64,000 nucleotides of DNA from positions 3,906,001-3,970,000 of the forward strand of contig NZ_CP022743.1 of assembly GCF_002257585.1 (NCBI RefSeq), written 5' to 3'. Below are positions 17,648 to 25,830 of the stretch, piece after piece. This DNA comes from Mucilaginibacter xinganensis (GTDB lineage: Bacteria > Bacteroidota > Bacteroidia > Sphingobacteriales > Sphingobacteriaceae). The translations under genes were made by a program, and so were the position numbers. The notes under the pieces were generated by a model. The model made no database searches. It saw nothing but the letters and a program-made list of their open reading frames with translations, and was not told where the DNA came from. The stretch's first letter is position 1; every line of letters starts with the position of its first letter.

Positions 17648-19957
17648 TTATGCCTCAACCAATAACTCATCATTTGCTTTTACCGTTTGCTCCTTATCAT
17701 AAACCAAAACACTGGTTTCAGTACCCGACAGGTTTTTTATCTGCACACCGTTCTTGCTTACTTTTATATTAAGTATAGTACCGCGGAAACCGATATGGAA
17801 AGAGAACGACTGCCATTTAGCCGGAAGAAAAGGCTGGAACGACAACTTGCCGTCAATCACCCGCATTCCGCCAAAGCCTTCAATTACCGACATCCAGGTA
17901 CCTGCCATCGAGGTGATATGGCAACCATCTTCTGTATCGTTATTATAGTCGTCCAGATCTAACCGTGCTGTGCGCAGGTAAAATTCGTAGGCCCTAGCCT
18001 CATCACCCAATTTTGCGGCTAAGATTGCATGCACACATGGGGATAGTGATGATTCATGCACCGTGCGCGGCTCGTAAAAATCAAAATTACGGCGAATGGT
18101 TTCCAGGTCGTACTGATCTTCAAAAAAATAGATCCCCTGTAAAACATCGGCTTGTTTGATATAACATGAACGCAGGATCCTGTCCCAGCTCCATTTTTGA
18201 TTAATAGGGCGATCAACTGCAGGCAGGTCCTTAACCAGGATCTGCTCTTTATCAAGGTAGCCATCCTGTTGCAAAAATACCTGTTGCTTCCCGTCATACG
18301 GATAGTACATTTTTGCAACAATATCCTTAAAACGGGCAGTTTCTTCCGCTTCTTTAAAGCTGATCTTAGCTACCAGGGCGGCATATTTTGCAGAGTCAGC
18401 TGTTTTCACCATTGCAACCACTTCCATGGTATATTTCATACACCAGGTAGCAAGCGTGCTGGTGTACCAGTTGTTGTTAACGTTGTTTTCGTACTCGTTT
18501 GGCCCGGTTACGCCCAGCATTACATATTGCTGCTTATCGGCAGACCAATTGACCCTTTGCGACCAAAAACGCGCAATAGCTATCAGCACTTCCAAACCAT
18601 AATCGGCCAGGTAAGCTTCATCAGCTGTATAACGCACATAATTGAATATCGCGTAAGCAATAGCGCCGTTGCGGTGGATCTCCTCAAAAGTTATCTCCCA
18701 CTCGTTATGGCATTCGGTACCATCCATGGTTACCATAGGGTACAGGGCAGCACCATTATTAAAGCCAAGCAACTTTGCATTTTCAATAGCTTTGCCAAGC
18801 TGCTTATACCGATAAAGCAGCAAATTTTTTGTAACCTTTTGATCAGCAGTTGAAAGGTAAAAAGGTACGCAATAAGCTTCGGTATCCCAGTAGGTTGAAC
18901 CACCGTACTTTTCGCCGGTAAACCCTTTGGGGCCAATATTTAGCCGGTCGTCCTCACCCGTATAAGTTTGATTAAGCTGGAAAATATTAAACCGGATAGC
19001 CTGCTGTGCAGAAACATCCCCTTCAATAATGATATCATTCATTTTCCACTTTTCGGCCCAGGCGGCAGCCTGTTCCTGCAGCATCGCTTCAAAACCTTTT
19101 TTGCTAATGCGCACTAAGGTTTCTTTTAATTTTATAAGCAGGTCTGCAGCCGCGTAATTTTGCGACGAAAGGTTAGCGGCATATTTTATGATGGTGATGC
19201 TTTGGCCTTCAGTTGTCTGCAATTTAAATTTCGCAGCTATATATTTTTCCTTGGTTACGGCCTGGGTGTTCAGCTTTACGGGGGCGTTATTTTGTAACAC
19301 GCTGATCAACATCCCGGTTGCGACTTCAAAGCCTGTTTTTTTGGTGCGCATTTGAAGGAAACCACCGTCATTCCAGCTTTCTTTTTTTATTTCGTCCCAA
19401 AATTTCTCATCGTAGTTGGAGTCTTTATTCACTACATCGCCGTCAATAAACGGGGTGATAGTTAATGATTCCGAAAAATTCAAAGGGGTGATGGTATATT
19501 TTATAGCACCGGCTTCATCATCAACCATGCTGCAAAAACGGATAGCTTCTACTTCAACAATTTTGCCGGATGCCGTTTTTGCAGTAAAATTTCTTTTGAG
19601 ATAACCCGCCTGCATATTAAGCTCGCGCCTGAAGGTTATTACTTCGCATTTGGCCAGATCAAGCTGTTCGTTTTCAATATGAATATCAATACCTACCCAA
19701 TTGGCAGCGTTAAGTACTTTTGCGAAGTATTCAGGATAACCATTTTTCCACCAGCCTACACGGGTTTTATCAGGGTAGTAAACCCCCGCAATATAATTAC
19801 CCTGCAGGGTTTCACCACTGTATGCTTCCTCAAAATTAGCCCGCTGTCCCATTCTGCCATTTCCAAGGCTAAAAATACTTTCGGATACTTTATTATGATG
19901 CGGGTTAAAACCTTCTTCAATGATCTTCCACTCATCAACTTCAATGTAGTCCTTCAT
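17648..19957 (-). CDS. Glycoside hydrolase family 65, maltose phosphorylase-like
   Basis: A 769-residue cytoplasmic inverting phosphorylase, likely converting maltose plus phosphate to glucose and beta-glucose 1-phosphate. The N-terminal beta-sandwich carries SIFSLGNGRMGQRANFEE. The (alpha/alpha)6 domain includes GGSTYWDTEAY and, around residues 416-431, the block containing ECHNEWEITFEEIHRN, which holds the general-acid Glu of the family. The next gene upstream is beta-phosphoglucomutase, the usual partner for the beta-G1P product. Kojibiose or trehalose phosphorylase activity is possible in GH65, but the cluster favours maltose. Confidence 0.91.
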   Translation of the reverse strand: MKDYIEVDEWKIIEEGFNPHHNKVSESIFSLGNGRMGQRANFEEAYSGETLQGNYIAGVYYPDKTRVGWWKNGYPEYFAKVLNAANWVGIDIHIENEQLDLAKCEVITFRRELNMQAGYLKRNFTAKTASGKIVEVEAIRFCSMVDDEAGAIKYTITPLNFSESLTITPFIDGDVVNKDSNYDEKFWDEIKKESWNDGGFLQMRTKKTGFEVATGMLISVLQNNAPVKLNTQAVTKEKYIAAKFKLQTTEGQSITIIKYAANLSSQNYAAADLLIKLKETLVRISKKGFEAMLQEQAAAWAEKWKMNDIIIEGDVSAQQAIRFNIFQLNQTYTGEDDRLNIGPKGFTGEKYGGSTYWDTEAYCVPFYLSTADQKVTKNLLLYRYKQLGKAIENAKLLGFNNGAALYPMVTMDGTECHNEWEITFEEIHRNGAIAYAIFNYVRYTADEAYLADYGLEVLIAIARFWSQRVNWSADKQQYVMLGVTGPNEYENNVNNNWYTSTLATWCMKYTMEVVAMVKTADSAKYAALVAKISFKEAEETARFKDIVAKMYYPYDGKQQVFLQQDGYLDKEQILVKDLPAVDRPINQKWSWDRILRSCYIKQADVLQGIYFFEDQYDLETIRRNFDFYEPRTVHESSLSPCVHAILAAKLGDEARAYEFYLRTARLDLDDYNNDTEDGCHITSMAGTWMSVIEGFGGMRVIDGKLSFQPFLPAKWQSFSFHIGFRGTILNIKVSKNGVQIKNLSGTETSVLVYDKEQTVKANDELLVEA

Positions 19958-20000
19958 TCTTTATTATAATTGTGTCTTTGTATCTTTTAAATATTTGTTA

Positions 20001-20090
20001 TTGCGAGCGTTGCAAGCGCTTGTCATTCTGAGCAGAGCGAAGAATGACAAAAGGAATTTATTAGTTCTTATTGCAACGACAAGGGTTTTA
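20001..20090. repeat. REP-like palindromic repeat region
   Basis: TGTCATTCT at 20021-20029 pairs perfectly with AGAATGACA at 20041-20049 around GAGCAGAGCGA. An adjacent TTGCGAGCGTTGCAAGC and a later TTATTGCAACGAC resemble a second repeat type. Such CATTCTGAGC-type palindromes recur between genes in Bacteroidota genomes. Its role is unknown. Confidence 0.65.
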
Positions 20091-20093
20091 ACT

Positions 20094-20744
20094 TTATAAT
20101 TTATCTAATTTCTCCAAACTCATTTTATCCAACCCGCTCACTACCAGGTCAGCTTTATTAAGCACATCCGGCGAACCTATGCCCACTACCTTCATTCCGC
20201 CGTTTATGGCTGCGTCAACACCTGCAATAGCGTCTTCAAAAACCACGCATTCCGCAGGCGTAACCCCAAGGGCTTCGGCGCCTTTTAAAAACACTTCCGG
20301 ATCAGGTTTGGCTTTACTTACATGGTTACCGTCAACAATGGCATCAAACAGGTGGGCCATATTAATTTTTGCCAGTATGGTGTCCGAATTTTTACTGGCC
20401 GAGCCCAATGCCGTTTTGATTCCGGCTGCTCTGCAAGCTTCTAAAAATTCTTTCGCCCCAGGCAATATTTCGGCAGGCGTCATGCGGTTTATCATTTCCA
20501 CATACCAGGCGTTTTTGCGGGTCGCCAGTTCCTGCTGCTCCGCTTCGGTTTTAGTTACATCGCCCAGTTCCAATATTATTTCCAAAGAGCGTACACGGCT
20601 TACGCCTTTCAGTCTTTCGTTATCATGTTCTGTAAAATTAATCCCGAGTTCATCAGCTAATCTTTTCCAGGCTTTAAAGTGATAAACGGCGGTATCAACA
20701 ATAACCCCATCCAAATCAAAAATACAGGCTTTAATATTACTCAT
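20094..20744 (-). CDS. pgmB: Beta-phosphoglucomutase
   Basis: A 216-residue HAD-superfamily mutase converting beta-glucose 1-phosphate to glucose 6-phosphate. The catalytic DxD motif is in CIFDLDGVIVDT with Asp10 (phosphorylated) and Asp12. The cap region LKGVSRVRSLE is typical of the substrate-gating part of this subfamily. GSASKNS holds the motif II Ser, and the C-terminal VVFEDAIAGVDAA the metal-binding acids. Placement just before maltose phosphorylase on the same strand strongly supports the assignment over a generic HAD phosphatase. Confidence 0.94.
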   Translation of the reverse strand: MSNIKACIFDLDGVIVDTAVYHFKAWKRLADELGINFTEHDNERLKGVSRVRSLEIILELGDVTKTEAEQQELATRKNAWYVEMINRMTPAEILPGAKEFLEACRAAGIKTALGSASKNSDTILAKINMAHLFDAIVDGNHVSKAKPDPEVFLKGAEALGVTPAECVVFEDAIAGVDAAINGGMKVVGIGSPDVLNKADLVVSGLDKMSLEKLDKL

Positions 20745-20868
20745 TTTATTTAGTTCGCAAATTTAATTAATTAGCGCTTAGTTAATTACAGATTACCCCA
20801 AGGTATCCATTTTTACAAATTCCCTAATTAATTGTCAAAAAATCATCGTTCAATTATTAAATCCTAAA

Positions 20869-22725
20869 TTACCTGCTATTAGCCAAATCTAAAACCAATG
20901 TTGATTTTGCACCCAAAGTCAGCTTATCAAGGTCCACATTTTCGCCTGTAACTACGTTTTTAGCGCTTTTAACGCCCTTTATCCGTTCGTTATAACGGGC
21001 GGTGCCTGTAGTTTGCTCTTTATCAGTGCTGTTATAAACTACCATCACTGTTTTTTTATCATCATATCTAAAGTAAACATATATTCCATTTTCAGGGAGA
21101 TACTGTATCATTTTTCCGGTTTGCAAAACAGGCGTATTTTTCCGGTAGTTAGCCAATTTACGCACGTAGTTAAATGCGTCATTTTCCTTTTCATTGCGCC
21201 CTTCGGCAGTAAATTTATTCTTCTTGTCACCATCCCATCCGCCGGGAAAATCTTCCCGCACCAAACCATCAGGATTGCTTAGGTTTTTCATCAGGATCTC
21301 ATCCCCATAATACATTTGCGGCACACCGCGCAGGGTCATCAGCATAGCCATAGCCGACTTATATTTATTTACATCCTCCCCAACAACTGACAGCACACGG
21401 CTCATATCATGGTTATCCAAAAATATGGTATTACGGGTAACATCCTGGTACATAAAGTCCTGTGCCAGTATATCATACAGGTGGGTAACACCGCTGTCCC
21501 AGCCATCGTTGCCGTTCAGGGCTTCATAAATCGCGTCTTTTACAGCAGCATCAGTTACCGCGGGTAAATGGGTATCAAAGCCACGGTTTACAGTGTTGCC
21601 CTGGGTAAAGTAAGCCTGCGTAAACGGCAATGGCGTAAGCACTTCACCAAAAATAGTCATCCGCGGAAACTCGGCTTTAACATCTACTGCCCATTTTGCC
21701 ATATAAGCCGGGTCGTTATATGGATAAGTATCCAGCCTTAAACCGTCAACACCAGCGTACTCTATCCACCAGATATGGTTTTGCGTTAAAAAATTCTGCA
21801 GGTATGGATTATTTTGGTTCATGTCGGCCATGCGGCGGTCAAACCATCCATCAAGCATTTGTTTGCGGTCCGCAGCCGATGCATGCGGATCCATTACCGC
21901 CTCATACTTAAAGTTCGACCGGGTGTATTTTGGCCATTGATGCACCCAACTTTTCATCGGCATATCCTGTATGGTATAACCTTCGGTACCGGCGTGATTA
22001 TGCACCAGGTCCATCACTACCTTCATACCCATGCTATGGCATTTGTCCACAAACTTCTTATACAGCTCGTTGGTACCATATCGTGCATCAATTTTATAAT
22101 GATCTGTTACCGCATAACCATGGTAGGACGCGGCAGGTTCATCATTTTCAACAGCCGGGGTTAACCAAATGGCGGTAACACCCAGGTCTTTCAAATAATC
22201 CAGGTGGTTCATTATCCCTTGCAGGTCGCCCCCGTGCCGGCTAAACATAGAATCGCGGTGGATTCCCTGCTCACGCATGTTTGCAAACGAGTCGTTATTT
22301 TTATCGCCGTTAGCAAAACGGTCAGGCATAATCAGGTACATGAGGTCCTTATCGGTTACGCCTTGAATCCGGTCTGCCGAATGGTTGCGGGCTTTCAATG
22401 CATAACTATAAGTTAATGGCTTTTCACCCGCTTTAATAAATTTTATCGGGAACGTTCCCGGTGTTGCCCCTGAAAAAATGCGCAGATCAAGGAACAAGTA
22501 ATTCGGATTTTCAACTTTGTGCACCGCAACAAGCTTTACGCCGGGGTAGTTCAGCTCTACTTTGCGGGCTGCAATATTGTTGCCGTGTACGATCAATTGC
22601 AGGTTAGGATTATGCATCCCTACCCACCAAAACATAGGTTCTACACGATCCAAAGCAGGAATTTGTGCAGACGAGCCCAGTGCCATAGCCAGGCAGCAGG
22701 CTGTAAAAAAAAGTAATTTTTTCAT
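20869..22725 (-). CDS. Neopullulanase/cyclomaltodextrinase-type GH13 (SusA-like)
   Basis: A 618-residue secreted GH13 enzyme. A signal peptide ends near LGSSAQ. Residues ~25-125 form the N-terminal domain seen in SusA-type enzymes (PMFWWVGMHNPNLQLIVHG). The barrel holds DLVHNHAG, the nucleophile Asp in GLRLDTYPYND, the acid Glu in IFGEVLT and FLDNHDMSR. A short C-terminal beta domain follows. It probably degrades maltodextrins in the periplasm to feed the MFS transporter. It is the first gene of the minus-strand maltodextrin cluster, so its upstream region 22726-22933 should hold the promoter, although I cannot place one. Confidence 0.9.
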   Translation of the reverse strand: MKKLLFFTACCLAMALGSSAQIPALDRVEPMFWWVGMHNPNLQLIVHGNNIAARKVELNYPGVKLVAVHKVENPNYLFLDLRIFSGATPGTFPIKFIKAGEKPLTYSYALKARNHSADRIQGVTDKDLMYLIMPDRFANGDKNNDSFANMREQGIHRDSMFSRHGGDLQGIMNHLDYLKDLGVTAIWLTPAVENDEPAASYHGYAVTDHYKIDARYGTNELYKKFVDKCHSMGMKVVMDLVHNHAGTEGYTIQDMPMKSWVHQWPKYTRSNFKYEAVMDPHASAADRKQMLDGWFDRRMADMNQNNPYLQNFLTQNHIWWIEYAGVDGLRLDTYPYNDPAYMAKWAVDVKAEFPRMTIFGEVLTPLPFTQAYFTQGNTVNRGFDTHLPAVTDAAVKDAIYEALNGNDGWDSGVTHLYDILAQDFMYQDVTRNTIFLDNHDMSRVLSVVGEDVNKYKSAMAMLMTLRGVPQMYYGDEILMKNLSNPDGLVREDFPGGWDGDKKNKFTAEGRNEKENDAFNYVRKLANYRKNTPVLQTGKMIQYLPENGIYVYFRYDDKKTVMVVYNSTDKEQTTGTARYNERIKGVKSAKNVVTGENVDLDKLTLGAKSTLVLDLANSR

Positions 22726-22933
22726 ATCTGGTTTAACCGGTATATAATTGGGCGGCTTTGATGGTATTTCCGATCAACCGCGTTTCAAATTTAAAATAAA
22801 ATTGATTGGTTGTATCAAAAACTGAAATTTAGTTTGTACGGGGTTATTGGGGGCGGATTTCACTATTAATTAAAAGTTTCAACAGTCAATAGCACCTGCA
22901 TAATATTAATAGCGTTACGGGCGCTGGTTACTG

Positions 22934-23524
22934 TTATTGAAAGCTTTTCAGGTATTCCTCTTCCGTTCCCATCCCCATCTTTTTTCTTAAAGCATTTACA
23001 GATTTGGGGTATTTTAAAGGCAATGGCGTCGATTTATGGGTTTTAGGATCAGTGCGCACCTGTGTACCGTAAATCTGCTTTTGTTTTTTATTCGCTAAAA
23101 TGCGGTCAGTCAAATAGGCATAATTCTCTTTGCTGGCGTTATTTTTCGCGACCTCAATTTTTAACAGCCGTAATACCTTTTCCTGGAACGGGATATCATC
23201 ATCGCAATGCTGGATGATCCAAAAGAAAGTGTCGGACTTCCCCCCTGCCAAATTATAGCCAGGATAGCCATATTTATTGATGATGGCCTTTGCCTTTACC
23301 TCGTTTATGCTATCGCTCTCGGCCCATTTGCTTTCAATGGTTTCCTGGTCGTATTGTGTCGGTACTTTTTTTACGGCTTTAGCGTATTCCTTGCGCCAAA
23401 ACTGGTCCGCCTTAAACATGGAATCTATCTTTTGGATCAGCAAGGTATCATGTTTTGCTGTTTGGGCAGACGACTGGATGTTGAAAACCGCCCAGGTGAG
23501 AATGATTATAGCTAAAGTTTTCAT
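22934..23524 (-). CDS. DUF6624-like secreted protein
   Basis: A 196-residue protein with an N-terminal signal (hydrophobic core to about SSAQ). The mature part has the mixed helical pattern of DUF6624 proteins, with YGYPGYNLAGG and FFWIIQHCDDD as the recognisable stretch and DRILANKKQKQIYGTQ further on. Function unknown. It is a single gene with no obvious operon partner. Confidence 0.7.
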   Translation of the reverse strand: MKTLAIIILTWAVFNIQSSAQTAKHDTLLIQKIDSMFKADQFWRKEYAKAVKKVPTQYDQETIESKWAESDSINEVKAKAIINKYGYPGYNLAGGKSDTFFWIIQHCDDDIPFQEKVLRLLKIEVAKNNASKENYAYLTDRILANKKQKQIYGTQVRTDPKTHKSTPLPLKYPKSVNALRKKMGMGTEEEYLKSFQ

Positions 23525-23591
23525 ACCTAGAATTTAAAACTAAATATATAGTTATTAAACCAACTTACCAAAAAAAAAAGAATTTATTAGC

Positions 23592-23624
23592 GTAACCTAA
23601 AAGTTACCTATATATTTAAGTAAC
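23592..23624. promoter_or_regulatory. Three-element operator candidate upstream of the ArsR-like gene
   Basis: GTAAC at 23592-23596, GTTAC at 23603-23607 and GTAAC at 23620-23624 form alternating inverted repeats with spacers of 6 and 12 bases just before the small ORF at 23641. Spacing and position suit an autoregulatory site for the winged-helix protein encoded downstream. Confidence 0.45.
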
Positions 23625-23640
23625 CCCAAAATTTAACGTA

Positions 23641-23730
23641 ATGCACAGAGATACTTTGATGTTTATGGAAGCCGGGTGGAAAAAGGATATTTCGCGCCGC
23701 CTGGGTAAAATATTAGATAAAATTAGATGA
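23641..23730 (+). CDS. 29-residue small ORF, translationally coupled to the ArsR-like gene
   Basis: The ATG at 23641 opens a 29-codon reading frame whose TGA overlaps the ATG of the next gene (ATGA at 23727-23730). The product has an acidic and aromatic centre (MFMEAGWKKD) and a basic end (RRLGKILDKIR), compatible with a short amphipathic peptide. The exact coupling suggests it is translated. It could be a leader peptide or a small protein; I recognise no family. Confidence 0.5.
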   Translation: MHRDTLMFMEAGWKKDISRRLGKILDKIR

Positions 23731-24053
23731 GAGCTGTATTAGACCTCTTTCAGGCAATTGCCGACCCCAGCAGGCGCCAAATTTTGATGCTGCTTACCAA
23801 AGAAAAGCTAAGCATTAATACGCTTGCCCGTAACTTTGATCTGAGCAGGCCGGCAGTATCCAAACATATTAAGGTTTTGTATGATGCCGGGCTGATATTA
23901 ATAACAGACCGGGGTCGCGAACGGTATTGTGAATTAAAACCTGATGGTTTTGACGGAATAAATGAATGGCTTAACTTCTTTAACAAATTCTGGAGAAATA
24001 AGCTGCAAAATTTAGAGAATTTATTAAACCACCATAAAAATGAAAGCAATTGA
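23727..24053 (+). CDS. ArsR-family winged-helix transcriptional regulator
   Basis: A 108-residue HTH protein: DPSRRQILMLL starts the first helix, LARNFDLSRPAVSKHIKVL is the recognition region and DRGRERYCELKP the wing. It has no Cys cluster of the metal-sensing kind, so it belongs with the ArsR proteins that accompany small ligand-binding or SRPBCC genes. It overlaps the small ORF by ATGA, and the VOC gene overlaps its 3' end by 14 bases, so the three are one transcript. The repeats at 23592-23624 are its likely operator. Confidence 0.9.
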   Translation: MRAVLDLFQAIADPSRRQILMLLTKEKLSINTLARNFDLSRPAVSKHIKVLYDAGLILITDRGRERYCELKPDGFDGINEWLNFFNKFWRNKLQNLENLLNHHKNESN

Positions 24054-24393
24054 AATTATTTCCATCCCGGTTACCGACCAGGCGCGGGCAAAGGCTTTTT
24101 ATAAAAAGCTTGGATTCGAAGTTATTGTAGAAGCACCTTTTGGCAACGGGCAGCAATGGGTACAAATGGGTTTCCCCGGCCAGGACACCTCTATTACCCT
24201 TGTAAACTGGTTCCCGGAAATGCCAGCCGGCTGTGTGCAGGGTTTTATTATTAAAACCGAAAATATTGAAGACGACGTTAAGGAGCTAACGGAAAAAGGT
24301 ATAAGCGTGGGTAAAATCGACAGTACGCCCTGGGGTAGATTTCTGCCGGTTAAAGATCCTGATGGCAACACGTGGAGTTTCCACGAGAGTTAA
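24040..24393 (+). CDS. VOC family (glyoxalase/bleomycin-resistance fold) protein
   Basis: A 117-residue single-domain VOC protein. The betaalphabetabetabeta repeats are visible in IISIPVTDQARAKAFYKKLGF at the start and GRFLPVKDPDGNTWSFHE at the end. Family members are metal-dependent lyases, dioxygenases or drug-binding proteins; the substrate cannot be told. Translation is coupled to the ArsR-like regulator through a 14-base overlap, so it is probably that regulator's target. Confidence 0.86.
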   Translation: MKAIEIISIPVTDQARAKAFYKKLGFEVIVEAPFGNGQQWVQMGFPGQDTSITLVNWFPEMPAGCVQGFIIKTENIEDDVKELTEKGISVGKIDSTPWGRFLPVKDPDGNTWSFHES

Positions 24394-24430
24394 GGAGATT
24401 ACTGTTAGTTGTGCTTGTAAAATGGTTGAT

Positions 24431-24470
24431 AGTTCATGGTAGCTGCAGTTCTGTTTTTTTGCCATGAACT
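24431..24470. repeat. Intergenic inverted repeat
   Basis: AGTTCATGG at 24431-24439 is the exact reverse complement of CCATGAACT at 24462-24470 with a 22-base spacer containing a T7 run. It lies between the VOC and DUF2130 genes and may be a weak terminator or a genome-wide repeat. Confidence 0.5.
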
Positions 24471-24571
24471 GTGTATAATGCCCCATGAGCTATTACCTTT
24501 CCCAACCGTGAACTAAAATATCATTTCCAATCCCTGCACAAACATCTTACCTTTAAACTCTATTTTAAAAT

Positions 24572-25822
24572 ATGGCAACAGAAGTTAAATGCCCAAGCTG
24601 TGGATTTGGGTTCCCTATAGAAGAAGTGATGGCCGAAGAGTACAAAAAGGAACTTCGGGTTAAAATGCAGGAATATACCCAGCAAAAAGAAGAGGAATAC
24701 CGTAAAAAGGAAAATGATTTTGTAACGAGGGAAAAGCAGCAGGCACAAATGTTTGAACAGCGCTTTGCCGAAGAAAAAAAGCAATTGCAGCTTACTGTTG
24801 AGCAAAATCTGCGTAAATCTATAGCCACTGATTTTGAGAATCAAATGCTGATGCTGCAAAACAGCAACAATGAAAAAGAGGAGAAATTAAAATTAAGCAG
24901 GCAAAAAGAACTGGAGTTTTTACAAAAGGAAAAAGCTTTGGTTGACAGGGAGGCGGAACTTGAACTGGCGCTGCAGCGGAAACTACAGGAACAGCGGAAT
25001 GAGCTTACCGAGCAAATAAGAAAACAGGAATCAGAGAAATTCAACCTCAAAGATACCGACTACCAACTGAAAGTTAAAGAGCTGGAAAAGCAGCTTGACG
25101 ACCAGAAAAAACTGGCCGAAGAGATGAAACGCAAAGCTGAACAAGGTTCAATGCAGTTACAGGGTGAAGCACAGGAACTGATCCTCGAGGATTTGCTTCG
25201 CGTAAATTTTCCATTTGATGTAATCAGCGAGGTTGGTAAGGGCGTACGGGGAGCTGATTGTGTGCAAACCGTGCGTAACCAGTTTGGCCAGGAATGCGGG
25301 CGGATTATTTATGAAAGCAAGCGTACCAAAGATTTCGGAGCCGACTGGATAGAAAAATTAAAGAAAGACATGCGCAGCATTGGCGTTGATGTAGCAGTAA
25401 TAGTGAGCCAATGTTACCCTAAAGGGATGGATTGCTTTGGTGAGAAAGATGGCGTATGGATCTGCTCATTTGATGAAGTGAGGGCCGTAGCATATATACT
25501 TCGGGATGGTATCCTGAAGCTGAGTAACCTTGCAAAATCCCAGGATAATAAAGGTGATAAAATGCACCTGTTATACGATTACCTGATTAGCAGTGAGTTC
25601 AGCGAACAATGGAAAGCCATCCGCGAGGGGTTTTTGAGTATGCGGATGAGTATTCAAAAAGAACGAGATGCGATGGAAAAACTCTGGAAGGCCCGCGAAA
25701 AGCAGCTGGAAAAAGTGTTGCTGAATGCCGCTCACATCCAGGGATCAATAGAAGGGATCGCCGGAAGCGACGTGATTCAACTGAGCCTAACCGACGATGA
25801 AGATGCACTGCTGCTGGAATAA
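24572..25822 (+). CDS. DUF2130 protein with coiled coil and PD-(D/E)XK-like core
   Basis: A 416-residue protein in four parts. A short N-terminal CPSC motif (Cys7, Cys10) suggests half a zinc ribbon. A Glu/Lys/Gln-rich coiled coil spans about residues 25-200. A compact domain at 205-320 has GADC with Asp229 and YESK with Glu248 and Lys250, the spacing of a PD-(D/E)XK nuclease core. A helical tail follows. The family is found widely in bacteria and its biological role is not known to me. It stands alone, and the convergent PepSY gene ends 8 bases after its stop. Confidence 0.85.
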   Translation: MATEVKCPSCGFGFPIEEVMAEEYKKELRVKMQEYTQQKEEEYRKKENDFVTREKQQAQMFEQRFAEEKKQLQLTVEQNLRKSIATDFENQMLMLQNSNNEKEEKLKLSRQKELEFLQKEKALVDREAELELALQRKLQEQRNELTEQIRKQESEKFNLKDTDYQLKVKELEKQLDDQKKLAEEMKRKAEQGSMQLQGEAQELILEDLLRVNFPFDVISEVGKGVRGADCVQTVRNQFGQECGRIIYESKRTKDFGADWIEKLKKDMRSIGVDVAVIVSQCYPKGMDCFGEKDGVWICSFDEVRAVAYILRDGILKLSNLAKSQDNKGDKMHLLYDYLISSEFSEQWKAIREGFLSMRMSIQKERDAMEKLWKAREKQLEKVLLNAAHIQGSIEGIAGSDVIQLSLTDDEDALLLE

Positions 25823-25830
25823 CTAAACCC

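Noticed and set aside
18197..18853. A 218-codon plus-strand reading frame opposite the GH65 gene
   Set aside because: It is fully antisense to a well-supported enzyme and has an unnatural composition with no recognisable domain.
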